From an uncultured Veillonella sp. (GTDB lineage: Bacteria > Bacillota > Negativicutes > Veillonellales > Veillonellaceae): DNA of 15,351 nucleotides. The stretch spans positions 1 through 15,351 of the forward strand of contig NZ_UQYC01000048.1 in NCBI RefSeq assembly GCF_900545205.1, given 5' to 3'. Shown here in pieces: positions 6,306 through 14,450 of this stretch (position 1 is the stretch's first letter; each line of letters begins with the position of its first letter). The notes under the pieces were generated by a model. That model made no database searches, had not been told where the DNA came from, and worked only from the letters and a program-made list of their open reading frames with translations. The translations under genes were made by a program, and so were the position numbers.

Positions 6306-7460
6306 TTAACTGATAGATTGCTCTACTTTCACTAATTCTACCGGCGTCTCAGCATCTAATATGGCTATAAGACTATTTACGATATTAGCCGCACCATCCA
6401 CATGCCATTCACGAGCGCGCTCAGACATTTGTTGAAGTCTTGGAGAGTTAATAAGAAGCGCGGTCACAACGTCTTCCAAGTTATGAATATCACGAGCCCA
6501 CCGAGCACAACCTCGTTGTTCTAACAGCTCTGCATTAGCCTCTTCTTGCCCTGGGATGGCATTAAAGAATACCATAGGCAAACCAATAGTAACCGCTTCC
6601 ATACATGTTAATGCACCAGGCTTTGTTACCAGCAAAGAAGACGACTTCATAAGTTCCGAAATATTCGTAGTATATCCGTATACAATGGTCTTAGTTCGCA
6701 TAGATTCACTAAGGGTAACTAAGGATTCATAAAGAGATGTATTTTGACCGGCTACGACAGTAATTTCATCAATACCATTTACTTCATCTAAATGTTTTAA
6801 TGCCGTTTCTAGAGAACCTAACCCTAGGCCCCCACCCATAACGAGCACTTTTACCGGTTTCTCTAAGCTATATTCCTCAATAGCATCACGGAAGAAAGAG
6901 CGACGCACAGGAATACCTGATACATGGATGCGTGATTTATCAATACCAGCCGCTACCATTTCATCTACCATCGATTCAGTAGCTACATAGTATGTATCAA
7001 TTTGTGGATATAGCCAAAATTGATGACTACTAAAGTCTGTCATGATAGCCACTAATGGTACATCGATATGTCCTTGGCGTTTTAAGATAGACGCTGCACC
7101 ACATGGGAATGGATGCGTAAATACCATTACATCTGGCTCTTCTTGTTGTACCAATTTGAGCATGCGGCTTTTCAATAGGTATGACAATGCAGTTTGCATA
7201 ATCGTACCTCGTTTTTCCCCTTTTGATACGCGGTAAATCATATCATATAGCATCGGGAATACGTCAATCATCTTGATGTATGTGCCCTTGATCAAATGCT
7301 CTACAGACATGGTTTCTGTATCAAGAAAGTCCACATGAGTTATCGATGCTTGTGGTTCTTTCTCTTTCCAATATTCTTCTATGGCTCTGGCGGCCTGCAT
7401 ATGTCCTGTCCCAATAGAAGCGGACACGATGAGAACCTTCCGTGATCTTTCGTTATTCAT
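6306..7460 (-). CDS. GT28/MGDG-synthase-type glycosyltransferase (UgtP-like)
   Basis: Predicted membrane-associated glycosyltransferase that moves a sugar from a UDP-sugar to diacylglycerol or a similar lipid. The 384 residues have the two-domain GT-B layout. The N-terminal MGDG-synthase domain has SASIGTGHMQAARAI (13-27), the acceptor-side glycine/histidine loop. The C-terminal GT28 half has GGGLGLGS (209-216), TKPGALTCMEA (279-289) and PGQEEANAELL (303-313), which form the nucleotide-sugar site. There are no transmembrane helices; attachment would be peripheral. The length fits the family. AAAGGGTG precedes the ATG. It has its own extended -10 promoter directly behind the hup terminator, so it appears to be transcribed alone. 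Whether the product is a mono- or diglycosyl lipid, or whether the acceptor is another lipid, cannot be read from sequence. Confidence 0.88.
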   Translation of the reverse strand: MNNERSRKVLIVSASIGTGHMQAARAIEEYWKEKEPQASITHVDFLDTETMSVEHLIKGTYIKMIDVFPMLYDMIYRVSKGEKRGTIMQTALSYLLKSRMLKLVQQEEPDVMVFTHPFPCGAASILKRQGHIDVPLVAIMTDFSSHQFWLYPQIDTYYVATESMVDEMVAAGIDKSRIHVSGIPVRRSFFRDAIEEYSLEKPVKVLVMGGGLGLGSLETALKHLDEVNGIDEITVVAGQNTSLYESLVTLSESMRTKTIVYGYTTNISELMKSSSLLVTKPGALTCMEAVTIGLPMVFFNAIPGQEEANAELLEQRGCARWARDIHNLEDVVTALLINSPRLQQMSERAREWHVDGAANIVNSLIAILDAETPVELVKVEQSIS

Positions 7461-7480
7461 AGTACACCCTTTCTCTGTGC

Positions 7481-7486
7481 ATTATA
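7481..7486 (-). promoter_or_regulatory. Extended -10 promoter of the glycosyltransferase gene
   Basis: TGGTATAAT on the minus strand places a consensus -10 with TGn extension 20 bases before the start codon. The upstream T-rich tail of the hup terminator occupies the -35 region, so there is no good -35 hexamer. Confidence 0.6.
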
Positions 7487-7499
7487 CCATAAATAGACG

Positions 7500-7527
7500 A
7501 AAAAAAGAGACCTCGAAAGGTCTCTTT
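7500..7527 (-). terminator. Intrinsic terminator of the mfd-hup cluster
   Basis: A 9-bp stem AAAGAGACC / GGTCTCTTT is followed on the minus strand by a run of T. It starts 15 bases after the hup stop codon and ends the long leftward cluster. Confidence 0.9.
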
Positions 7528-7542
7528 CCAATCCATTAGGGA

Positions 7543-7842
7543 TTATTTTTTGCGTTTTTTAGCTTTTGCAGCGTTAACTTGTTCTTTCAAACCTTTACCA
7601 GCTTTGAATGCAGGGGATTTGGAAGCTGCGATAGTGATAGTTTTACCGTTTTGTGGGTTACGGCCTTCACGAGCTGCGCGTTCACGAACTTCGAAAGTAC
7701 CGAAGCCGATAACTTGTACTTTACCGCCAGCAGCTAATTCTTCAGCAACTGTGTCAAATACAGCTTTTACCGCTTTTTCAGCGTCTTTTTTAGTTAATTC
7801 AGTTTTTTGTGCAACACTTGCGATTAATTCTGTTTTGTTCAT
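7543..7842 (-). CDS. hup: HU-family histone-like DNA-binding protein
   Basis: Small basic nucleoid protein that binds and bends DNA as a dimer. The 99 residues show the N-terminal helix pair beginning MNKTELI, the core [22 protein letters not shown] (46-67) that includes the DNA-embracing beta arm with the Pro-containing RNPQ tip, and [12 protein letters not shown] near 76-87. It runs about nine residues longer than the common 90-residue HU, ending in a Lys/Arg-rich [10 protein letters not shown] tail. The ribosome-binding site AAGGAGGT is strong. Only 52 bases separate it from mazG, so it can be read from the mfd cluster. An extra promoter inside mazG is likely for such an abundant protein but was not identified. 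Confidence 0.97.
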   Translation of the reverse strand: MNKTELIASVAQKTELTKKDAEKAVKAVFDTVAEELAAGGKVQVIGFGTFEVRERAAREGRNPQNGKTITIAASKSPAFKAGKGLKEQVNAAKAKKRKK

Positions 7843-7894
7843 GACAGAACCTCCTTAAAAATACAATACCCGAGATTACTAACATACCTCTAGG

Positions 7895-8677
7895 TTACTT
7901 TTCCTGCACTTTAGCCTCCTCCCAAAAAGCATCCAGCTCAGCTAATGAAAAGTCTTCCCATGAGCGATCGCTTTGGTTAACACAAGCTTCTACATGTAAA
8001 AAACGCTGTCGGAACTTTGTGTTTGTGCGATTTAGTGCATTTTCACCGCTTATTTTATACCATCTTAATAGATTAATCAAGGAAAAAAGCACATCTCCCG
8101 CTTCTTTTTCCATATTTTCTCTATCTTCTTGGGCAATAGCCTCCTTAAATTCACCTATTTCTTCGGAAACTTTCGCCCAAACCGGATCGAGCTCATCCCA
8201 GTCAAAACCTAGCTTTGCGGCCTTTTCTTGTAGTTTATAAGCCGCCACTAATGCAGGTAAGCCTTTTGACACACCATCCAATACAGATTTTTGTATATTT
8301 TTCTTTTCCTGTGCCTTTAATTCATCCCAAGTGTATGATTTTTCATTATTTTCAGGGTCAAAAACATGGGGATGACGACGAATCATCTTTTCTGTCACAT
8401 CGTGAATTACATCTTCTAATGTAAATTGACCTGCTTCCTCAGCTAATTGACTGTGAAAGACAACTTGTAATAATACATCTCCTAGTTCTTCACGAAGATT
8501 ATTCATATCTTTATTATCGATAGCATCTACTACTTCATAGGTTTCTTCGATGAAATATCGACGCAACGACTCATGAGTTTGCTTTTGATCCCAAGGGCAA
8601 CCATTTGGAGCACGCAAAGCTTTTACCACATCTACTAATGGTTGTACCGATACTGGCTTATCAGTATTGTTTTTCAT
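7895..8677 (-). CDS. mazG: MazG-type nucleoside triphosphate pyrophosphohydrolase
   Basis: Hydrolyses NTPs or dNTPs to the monophosphate and pyrophosphate, a nucleotide-pool cleaning role in the cytoplasm. Of 260 residues, two tandem MazG domains are visible. The first has CPWDQKQTHESLRRYFIEE (27-45) and the metal ligands E44, E45, E48, E64 and D67 (LREELGDVLLQVVFHS). The second has EEIGEFKEA (172-180) and EKEAGDVLFSL (190-200). This is the full-length stand-alone form; the Bacillus homologue YabN carries an extra N-terminal tetrapyrrole-methylase domain that is absent here. Its start lies 17 bases inside the upstream flippase gene, after AAGGAGGAGG, so expression is coupled. The position after mfd and a YabM-like flippase matches the conserved Firmicute order. 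Confidence 0.96.
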   Translation of the reverse strand: MKNNTDKPVSVQPLVDVVKALRAPNGCPWDQKQTHESLRRYFIEETYEVVDAIDNKDMNNLREELGDVLLQVVFHSQLAEEAGQFTLEDVIHDVTEKMIRRHPHVFDPENNEKSYTWDELKAQEKKNIQKSVLDGVSKGLPALVAAYKLQEKAAKLGFDWDELDPVWAKVSEEIGEFKEAIAQEDRENMEKEAGDVLFSLINLLRWYKISGENALNRTNTKFRQRFLHVEACVNQSDRSWEDFSLAELDAFWEEAKVQEK

Positions 8678-10268
8678 ATAGCTTAGCCTCCTCCTTATCT
8701 CGGCGAGCTTGTAAGCGCTTACCTATAACTGGGAAATGATACATATCGGCTTTTACAACGGCCTTTGTTAACCATAGGGATAAACCATACACAAATACCG
8801 CTACAATAATAGCTGCTGCTACGGCACCACCGTTACCGAACAGTTCTACAGTCGTCACATACACCACCTGTGTGGCACCGCCCATAGCCATGGCAGACAC
8901 TACAATTTTTAATAGCTCTAATTTATTGAGTACGGAGCCTACATATTTTTTAACAAATATATAGTTTATAAGTGCAGCAATGGCAAAGTTTAAATTTGTT
9001 GCCCATGCGGCACCATTAATGCCAAGTTCAATAGTACCTGTCAATTGATAGTCCAAGAATGTCTTAGCCAATAGACCGATAAAAATGGCTACCATAGGAA
9101 TAACAGTTCTACCTAATCCCTGCAAAATGCCTGCTGTAATCTGTTGCCACCCTAAGAATATAATACTCAAGCTGATAACCGCAATAACAGGACCAGCGTG
9201 AGGCGTTGCATATATCAATTTAGATATAGGTGTCGCTAATACACAGAGCCCAATGCAGGCCGGTATAGTGAACATATTGGCAATCTTAATGGCTGTGCCG
9301 GCGCGCTGTACAATGCGGTGTACATCACCTTGGGCATGTGCCTCAGATACAGCTGGTACAAGGCTAGCCGCTAAGGATGTAGTCAAAATGATAGGCAAAC
9401 CAATCAACGATGTAGCCATCCCTGTGAGATAGCCAAATTGTGTTGTCGCTTCATTGAGGTAATACCCAATATCCATCAATCGCTTTGGTACGATAAATGT
9501 ATCGATAAGAGATACCATGGGCAACATAATATTAGCCATTGAAACTGGTATGGCCAAGCTAAATAGTCGTTTGACTACAGAGCCATTGCTTTCACCAATA
9601 GCATTGGGATTCTGCTGCGCCAACATTTGCGTCCGCACACGACGCTGACGATAGTAAAAGTAAAACAATACAATCAACCCAGCTAATACACCGGGGAATG
9701 TAGCAAACGTTGCACCACCTGCCGCCAAATGTAGGCCGCTATCAATGAAATAATAAGCTAAGCCCACCATAGAGGATACGCGGAAGATTTGTTCAAAGAC
9801 TTGGCTAGTTCCCGTAGGCACCATGTATTGGAAGCCTTGGAAATAACCTCTGAAACAGCTCAAAATCGTAACGATGAAGATAGCTGGCGACAATAGCTGA
9901 ATCGCTAAGAGTGCACGAGGATCTGTAATAATATGGGTATCTATGAGCCACTGTGCACTGCCGTATAAAGCTACACTAAATACAAGGCCTAATAGTGTTA
10001 ATACCTTTAACGATACGGAAAATACCTGTTGTACGCCCCGCATATCATCATTAGCAAGCTTTTCTGCAATCATAATGGATATAGCAACAGGAATGCCTGC
10101 AGCGGAAATACTAACGATAATTTGATAAATCGGATAGGCCATCATATATAGGCCAATCCCTTCACCACCGAGAACGCGTGCAATAAGGACTTTACTGAAA
10201 GCACCGATAACCTTAACGATAATCCCAGCTAAGGTTAAAATCATAGCGCCCTTTAAAAATCGATTCAT
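8661..10268 (-). CDS. MurJ/SpoVB-family (MOP) lipid flippase, YabM-like
   Basis: Predicted polytopic inner-membrane protein of the multidrug/oligosaccharidyl-lipid/polysaccharide flippase superfamily. It probably flips lipid II or another undecaprenyl-linked glycan precursor. The 535 residues contain about 14 hydrophobic segments. Family features include ARVLGGEGIGLY (30-41) after the first helix, GIPVAISIMIAEKLA (58-72), and the loop SCFRGYFQGFQYMVPTGTSQ (137-156) followed by VFEQIFR, which is typical of SpoVB/YtgP/YabM proteins. The basic C-terminus ends in the cytoplasm. The ATG overlaps the mfd stop by four bases (ATGA) with AAGGAGGG upstream. In Bacillus yabM also follows mfd, with spoVT between them; no spoVT is present here. 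True MurJ and generic polysaccharide exporters remain alternatives. Confidence 0.9.
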   Translation of the reverse strand: MNRFLKGAMILTLAGIIVKVIGAFSKVLIARVLGGEGIGLYMMAYPIYQIIVSISAAGIPVAISIMIAEKLANDDMRGVQQVFSVSLKVLTLLGLVFSVALYGSAQWLIDTHIITDPRALLAIQLLSPAIFIVTILSCFRGYFQGFQYMVPTGTSQVFEQIFRVSSMVGLAYYFIDSGLHLAAGGATFATFPGVLAGLIVLFYFYYRQRRVRTQMLAQQNPNAIGESNGSVVKRLFSLAIPVSMANIMLPMVSLIDTFIVPKRLMDIGYYLNEATTQFGYLTGMATSLIGLPIILTTSLAASLVPAVSEAHAQGDVHRIVQRAGTAIKIANMFTIPACIGLCVLATPISKLIYATPHAGPVIAVISLSIIFLGWQQITAGILQGLGRTVIPMVAIFIGLLAKTFLDYQLTGTIELGINGAAWATNLNFAIAALINYIFVKKYVGSVLNKLELLKIVVSAMAMGGATQVVYVTTVELFGNGGAVAAAIIVAVFVYGLSLWLTKAVVKADMYHFPVIGKRLQARRDKEEAKLYEKQY

Positions 10269-13200
10269 AGGCCCTCCTTAGACGATGATTTTTGGCTCAA
10301 AGCCTTCATCACCGCTTCCGTAATGGTCAAAATAGAACCTTTCATACCATTGAGGCTCACATATAATGTAGCCGGCTTAGTATCTGCAAATTTCATCTTC
10401 TTCCATAGATCTTCCCGTACAGCCCCCATATCCCAGTCAGCCATCTTGGAATCGTCATGCCAATGAATGGTAAGCTGCTGATCTCTACGGACGATACTTT
10501 TAATGCCCAGCAATCGCGCTTGTTCTTTAATTTGAGCAATGCGTAATAAACGATCTACCGGATCTGTTGGCGTACCGAAGCGATCGATGAGTTCATCGGT
10601 CATATCATCAAGCTGTTCTTTCGATTTAATATGTAATAATCGTTGATATACAGAAATCTTGCGAGCGCTATCCTTGATATATGCATCGTCGATAAAAGCA
10701 TCTACCTCTAGGTCGATGGCTGGGTCAATAGATACTTCCCGTTCAACCTCTTTATTTTGAGCCTTCGCAATGGCTTCTTCAAGCATGCTCACGTACATAC
10801 CAAAGCCGACGGATGCGATATTGCCATGTTGCTGTGAACCTAAGAGGTTACCAGCACCGCGAATTTCTAAATCGCGCATAGCCAATTTAAACCCAGCACC
10901 GAGCTCAGTGAATTCTTCAATAGCTTTTAAGCGCTTTTCTGCAGCCTCTGAAAGCATTTTATCAGGTCGATACATAAAGTATGCATAGGCCCGTCTACGA
11001 GAACGTCCTACACGGCCACGCATTTGATATAGCTGAGATAAGCCTAAGCGATCCGCATCATAAATGATGATGGTATTCGCATTTGGTATATCTAGACCAG
11101 TTTCGATGATACTGGTAGACAATAATACATCATAATGGCCTTCATAGAAATCAGTCATGATTTCCTCAATTTGACGGCCTGTCATCTGTCCATGAGCAAT
11201 GGCATAGCGCAAGTCTGGTAAAGCTTCTGCTAGTAACTCACCCATATGATTAATGGATGCTACGCGGTTATATACAAAGTAAACCTGACCACCACGCGCC
11301 AATTCGCGCTTGATTGCATCGGCCACGAGGTTCATATCATATTCCACTACATAGGTTTGAACCGGCAAGCGTTCTTCTGGTGGCGTATTGATAACGGACA
11401 TTTCACGAACACCAACGAGAGACATGTGTAATGTTCGAGGAATTGGGGTCGCACTCAAGGTGAGTACATCAATATTATTGGCCCACTCTTTCCATTTTTC
11501 CTTTTGAGCTACCCCGAAACGTTGTTCCTCGTCTACAACGAGCATACCTAAATCTTTGAAGACAACCTTTTTATTAAGCAACGAATGTGTGCCGATAAGA
11601 ACATCAATAGAGCCATCCTCAACGCCTTTTAGAACTTGTTTTTTCTCTGCTGTACTGCGGAAACGATTGAGTACATCTACCTTGACACCAAATGGAGCAA
11701 AACGGTTCAAGAAGGTTTGGAAATGTTGCTGTGCCAAAACAGTAGTTGGCACAAGTACCGCTACTTGTTTGCCGCTCATAACAGCCTTAAAGATGGCACG
11801 CATGGCCACTTCTGTTTTACCAAATCCTACATCACCAGCAAGCAAACGATCCATAGGAACTGGTTTTTCCATGGACTCCTTAATTTCTGCTGTAGCTTGT
11901 AATTGGTCTTCCGTTTCTTCATAAGGGAATGCATCTTCAAATTCCTGCTGCCATGGTTGGTCAGGCAAGAATGCAAAGCCTTGCGTTATTTCACGCTGTG
12001 CATAGAGGTCAACTAACTTATCTGCTAAATCATCAATAGATTTCTTTGCCTTTGTAACAACCTTAGCCCAGTCACGGCCACCCATTTTATTGATGCGCGG
12101 CACATCACCTTCATTACCAATATACTTTTGTAATTGATCTAAGTTGTTGGCAGGTAAGAATAATTTATCCGATCCCGCATAGTCAATTTCAATATAATCC
12201 CGATGAATGCCTTCTGTTTCTATCGTTTTAAGACCAATATACTTACCAATACCGTGCATACTATGTACAACATAGTCACCAGGCGTTAAATCGGTGAAAT
12301 AATTAATTTCTTGACCCTTTTTAGGCTTGTTCCGAAGTTTGCGTTTTTGTTGTCCGTAAATATTACCTTCTACGACAACTACTAAATGGCTATTTGGTAA
12401 TTCAAAGCCATCGGTCAATAAACCTTGTAAGATAACTACCGTATTAGGCTTTGCAATCCATTCCGCACTATGAACAAAATCAATGTTTTCCCCTTCAAGG
12501 GCACGTTCAATCCCTTCTCTTCGTTGTTGATTATTTAATACCAATACAACTTGATGATTTAAGCGATGCCATTGCTTAATCTCATCGGTTAATAAAGGAA
12601 TTTGACGCTCAAAGCTCGTCATCGTCTTGCCTTGAATACCAATTGGGGTAAATCCAGCTAAGCCGATAGAACGTTGTTGCATAAATGTGAAAGCTACTTG
12701 ATTCGTCGCTTCTACAGTACGTTGCAATTCACTCCAGTCACAATGATTTTTACGATGTGTTGGATCTTCCTTAAGGAATTTCTTTAATGCTTCCTGAATA
12801 CGACCAGGCTCATCGTAAATAAGAGTGCCTTCTTTCACATAGGACAATAAGGTGCAATCTGCATCACTTTTACCAAGAAAGAAAGGTGTCACTGTATAAG
12901 AATCAATTTGTTCAATGGAACGTTGGTTCTCCACAGAGAAGAACCGCAACGTATCAATTTCATCGCCAAAGAACTCAATCCGTATGGGATGTTCACTATT
13001 AACAGGATATATGTCTAAAATATCCCCGCGCACGGCAAAATGACCACGTTGTTCCACCTGGTCTACACGTTCATATCCAATTGTAACGAGCTGTTCAAGA
13101 GCTTTATCGCGTTCAATCGTATCATTCAAAGAGAAATGTAACGACTGTCCTTTTAAATATTGTGGAGATACCACATACTGTGTAACCTCTTCAGCATTCG

Positions 13201-13561
13201 CTATGACTACGGCAGGTTCTTGCCATGCAAGCAATGCTAAGGCACGCATTTGTGCCCCTTGGTCCTCAAGGCTACGAGCAATCGTTGTAAAGTCCACATG
13301 ATCTGTTATAGGAAATGATAGGACAGGAATATTAGGCCAGAAAAAGGCTAAATCCCGTTCCCACATCTCTTTATGGTCTTTATCATGGACTACGATAACT
13401 ACAGGCTTTGTAAGGCCCGTAGAAAAAGCTTGGTTTAAGAGGAAACTCTTTTGAGATCCACTAAGACCATATATGACTGACTTTCCTTTCCGCTGAAATG
13501 CGTTTAGCCCATCCACAAAGGATGGGTTCTGTGAAAGCAGCTGTGTTAATGTATTATCCAT
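10265..13561 (-). CDS. mfd: Transcription-repair coupling factor
   Basis: Removes RNA polymerase stalled at DNA damage and recruits UvrA for nucleotide excision repair. At 1098 residues it is a little shorter than the typical 1150-1180. The N-terminal UvrB-like module has a degenerate nucleotide loop ([10 protein letters not shown], 31-40), as expected because this half does not hydrolyse ATP. The RNA-polymerase-interacting, CarD-like domain lies at about 421-495 ([20 protein letters not shown]). The RecG-like translocase has Walker [10 protein letters not shown] (576-584), DEEQ (677-680), the SAT motif in [10 protein letters not shown] (701-710) and motif VI region QMRGRVGRS (846-854). A C-terminal D7 domain follows (about 950-1050). 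No strong Shine-Dalgarno precedes the ATG, only GGTG; no in-frame upstream start was found. It is the first gene of the cluster. Confidence 0.97.
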   Translation of the reverse strand: MDNTLTQLLSQNPSFVDGLNAFQRKGKSVIYGLSGSQKSFLLNQAFSTGLTKPVVIVVHDKDHKEMWERDLAFFWPNIPVLSFPITDHVDFTTIARSLEDQGAQMRALALLAWQEPAVVIANAEEVTQYVVSPQYLKGQSLHFSLNDTIERDKALEQLVTIGYERVDQVEQRGHFAVRGDILDIYPVNSEHPIRIEFFGDEIDTLRFFSVENQRSIEQIDSYTVTPFFLGKSDADCTLLSYVKEGTLIYDEPGRIQEALKKFLKEDPTHRKNHCDWSELQRTVEATNQVAFTFMQQRSIGLAGFTPIGIQGKTMTSFERQIPLLTDEIKQWHRLNHQVVLVLNNQQRREGIERALEGENIDFVHSAEWIAKPNTVVILQGLLTDGFELPNSHLVVVVEGNIYGQQKRKLRNKPKKGQEINYFTDLTPGDYVVHSMHGIGKYIGLKTIETEGIHRDYIEIDYAGSDKLFLPANNLDQLQKYIGNEGDVPRINKMGGRDWAKVVTKAKKSIDDLADKLVDLYAQREITQGFAFLPDQPWQQEFEDAFPYEETEDQLQATAEIKESMEKPVPMDRLLAGDVGFGKTEVAMRAIFKAVMSGKQVAVLVPTTVLAQQHFQTFLNRFAPFGVKVDVLNRFRSTAEKKQVLKGVEDGSIDVLIGTHSLLNKKVVFKDLGMLVVDEEQRFGVAQKEKWKEWANNIDVLTLSATPIPRTLHMSLVGVREMSVINTPPEERLPVQTYVVEYDMNLVADAIKRELARGGQVYFVYNRVASINHMGELLAEALPDLRYAIAHGQMTGRQIEEIMTDFYEGHYDVLLSTSIIETGLDIPNANTIIIYDADRLGLSQLYQMRGRVGRSRRRAYAYFMYRPDKMLSEAAEKRLKAIEEFTELGAGFKLAMRDLEIRGAGNLLGSQQHGNIASVGFGMYVSMLEEAIAKAQNKEVEREVSIDPAIDLEVDAFIDDAYIKDSARKISVYQRLLHIKSKEQLDDMTDELIDRFGTPTDPVDRLLRIAQIKEQARLLGIKSIVRRDQQLTIHWHDDSKMADWDMGAVREDLWKKMKFADTKPATLYVSLNGMKGSILTITEAVMKALSQKSSSKEGL

Positions 13562-13615
13562 ACTGCACCATATAGTATTACTATGATTATTTAAATTAAT
13601 AGTTCTAACCCATTT

Positions 13616-13621
13616 ATTATA
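13616..13621 (-). promoter_or_regulatory. Extended -10 promoter of mfd
   Basis: TGTTATAAT on the minus strand lies just after the tRNA terminator and 54 bases before the mfd start codon. The upstream position where a -35 would sit is the terminator T-run. The tRNA gene and mfd thus appear to be separate transcription units. Confidence 0.55.
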
Positions 13622-13633
13622 ACATTTTTGGGC

Positions 13634-13659
13634 AAAAAAAATAGCACCTCAAAAGGTGC
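13634..13659 (-). terminator. Intrinsic terminator of the tRNA-Leu gene
   Basis: A 6-bp stem GCACCT / AGGTGC with a four-base loop is followed on the minus strand by TATTTTTTTT. It starts 9 bases after the tRNA 3' end. Confidence 0.8.
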
Positions 13660-13667
13660 AATAAAGT

Positions 13668-13752
13668 TGGTGCGGGAGAAGGGACTTGAACCCCCACGCC
13701 GTAAGGCGCCAGATCCTAAGTCTGGTGCGTCTGCCAATTCCGCCACTCCCGC
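13668..13752 (-). tRNA. tRNA-Leu (anticodon UAG)
   Basis: Read on the minus strand, the acceptor arms GCGGGAG and CTCCCGC pair perfectly and the CCA end is encoded. The anticodon loop CTTAGGA within CAGACTTAGGATCTG gives TAG, which reads CUN leucine codons. A long variable arm (GCGCC-TTAC-GGCGT region) and the TTCAAGT T-loop confirm a class II leucine tRNA. It has its own promoter and terminator. Confidence 0.97.
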
Positions 13753-13767
13753 GTCTCAACTGAAATA

Positions 13768-13796
13768 ATAATATCATGTATAGAATTCATCGTCAA
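13768..13796 (-). promoter_or_regulatory. Promoter of the tRNA-Leu gene
   Basis: TTGACG (13791-13796) and TATTAT (13768-13773) are spaced by exactly 17 bases on the minus strand. Transcription would start within about 10 bases of the mature tRNA 5' end, leaving a very short leader. Confidence 0.8.
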
Positions 13797-13841
13797 TCAT
13801 TTTTTTAGAATTAACTTAAATTTCATGTATCCCCTAAAAAT

Positions 13842-13897
13842 AAAAAGAGACTGACCCAGAATCCGAACTACTAGAATCCTGGGTCAGCCTCTTTTTT
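13842..13897 (-). terminator. Strong terminator closing the riboswitch transcript
   Basis: Arms of more than 20 bp, carrying CTGACCCAG and CTGGGTCAG, lie between A- and T-runs. On the minus strand all positions pair, several through G-U. On the plus strand the same positions become A-C mismatches. The hairpin is therefore built to stop leftward transcription, and the only leftward unit in front of it is the cobalamin riboswitch. Confidence 0.85.
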
Positions 13898-14069
13898 AGG
13901 ATGATGATGAATAAATGCATGCCCTACATTTACCATAAAATATATTAACAGTCATAACACATGTCATGCTGGTAATACCAAGAAGGTATTATTCACCATG
14001 ACCATGCCATCGACATTAAGGTCTTTCGAATACAATTTAAATCATCTCTGATAAAAATCGTATAGAACT
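13898..14069 (-). ncRNA. Candidate riboswitch-controlled small RNA (or micro-ORF) segment
   Basis: This is the output region between the riboswitch terminator and the final terminator. It holds an extended hairpin at 13963-14002, with GTCATG/CATGAC pairing outside and AATACC/GGTATT inside around a five-base loop. Two micro-ORFs on the minus strand overlap by ATGA: 13 codons from ATG (14005-13964; 23 from a TTG at 14035), then 23 codons (13967-13896) encoding a peptide with a CRAC motif. Neither has a convincing ribosome-binding site and neither resembles a known protein. Because of that, a regulatory RNA is somewhat favoured over a peptide, but a decayed gene is also possible. The segment is defined only by its flanking signals. 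Confidence 0.35.
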
Positions 14070-14100
14070 AAAAAATCCTTTTTACGGGTACGTAAAAAGG
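14070..14100 (-). terminator. Riboswitch expression-platform terminator
   Basis: On the minus strand a perfect 10-bp stem CCTTTTTACG / CGTAAAAAGG with loop TACC is followed by ATTTTTT. It begins about 50 bases after the aptamer. The sequence AGGAG upstream can pair with CTCCT at the foot of this stem, offering a possible competing antiterminator. This implies transcriptional control, by family analogy OFF when cobalamin is bound. Confidence 0.85.
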
Positions 14101-14149
14101 AGCTACTAACTTCTCCTCCCTATCTCTCGTAGGTCAAATGGTGAATGTT

Positions 14150-14296
14150 GAATAGGCAGTTCTCCTGACTCGGCGTCATCGCTCATCTAGCCTTCCCAGT
14201 TTCCCAGTGACTTAATTTAGACTCGCTCGACCATACAGTGGCGGGACCGTGCCGGACTTTAACCGGCTTCTCTATTATGCTTTTCAGCACCTATTC
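14150..14296 (-). promoter_or_regulatory. Cobalamin riboswitch aptamer
   Basis: On the minus strand the conserved blocks of the B12 aptamer appear in order: GGTGCT after P1, GCCGG...AAAGTCCGGC, the signature CGGTCCCGCCACTGT (14235-14249), CACTGGG and GGGAAGGC, GATGACGCC, and GTCAGGAGAACTGCC (14155-14169). The ends GAATAGG and CCTATTC form a perfect 7-bp P1 stem, so the aptamer is complete and probably functional. At about 147 bases it is compact for the class. It is followed by a terminator but not by a recognisable B12 transport or synthesis gene, nor by any ORF of normal size. Confidence 0.93.
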
Positions 14297-14322
14297 CCAA
14301 ATATGATGTTTTCTATGAGTTA

Positions 14323-14351
14323 ATATTAACACCACTATCGTATTAAGTCAA
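14323..14351 (-). promoter_or_regulatory. Promoter of the riboswitch transcript
   Basis: TTGACT (14346-14351) and TAATAT (14323-14328) are 17 bases apart on the minus strand. Initiation would fall near 14316, about 20 bases before the aptamer P1 stem. This confirms that the riboswitch has its own promoter and is not part of a longer leader. Confidence 0.75.
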
Positions 14352-14370
14352 TTTATTTTTGTAATTTAAT

Positions 14371-14391
14371 TTATTCATCTTTTATTCATCT
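14371..14391. repeat. Tandem direct repeat TTATTCATCT
   Basis: The ten-base unit TTATTCATCT occurs at 14371-14380 and 14382-14391, an 11-base period close to one helical turn. It lies in the divergent intergenic region between the riboswitch promoter and the XRE-like gene, where an operator would be expected. Confidence 0.5.
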
Positions 14392-14450
14392 ATTGCCATA
14401 TATGATATTTTTAATTACAATATAAAGGTATCTAAAAATAGGAGGAATCT

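Noticed and set aside
7550..7858. A 102-codon open frame on the plus strand opposite hup
   Set aside because: It mirrors the HU gene almost exactly and has no protein-like features; it results from the codon use of the real gene.
11556..11924. A 122-codon open frame on the plus strand opposite mfd
   Set aside because: It lies wholly antisense to the translocase domain of a certain gene, shows no ribosome-binding site and reads as low-complexity shadow sequence.
13963..14002. ANTAR-type dual hairpin, as in the EutX/Rli55 riboswitch RNAs
   Set aside because: The visible terminal loop has five bases, not the required six with A1 and G4, and no second matching hairpin was found.
13898..14069. 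A short B12- or cobalt-transport gene such as cbtB behind the riboswitch
   Set aside because: No frame exceeds about 25 codons and none has a transmembrane segment; the His-His-His run visible in one frame belongs to a 20-codon frame without a ribosome-binding site.
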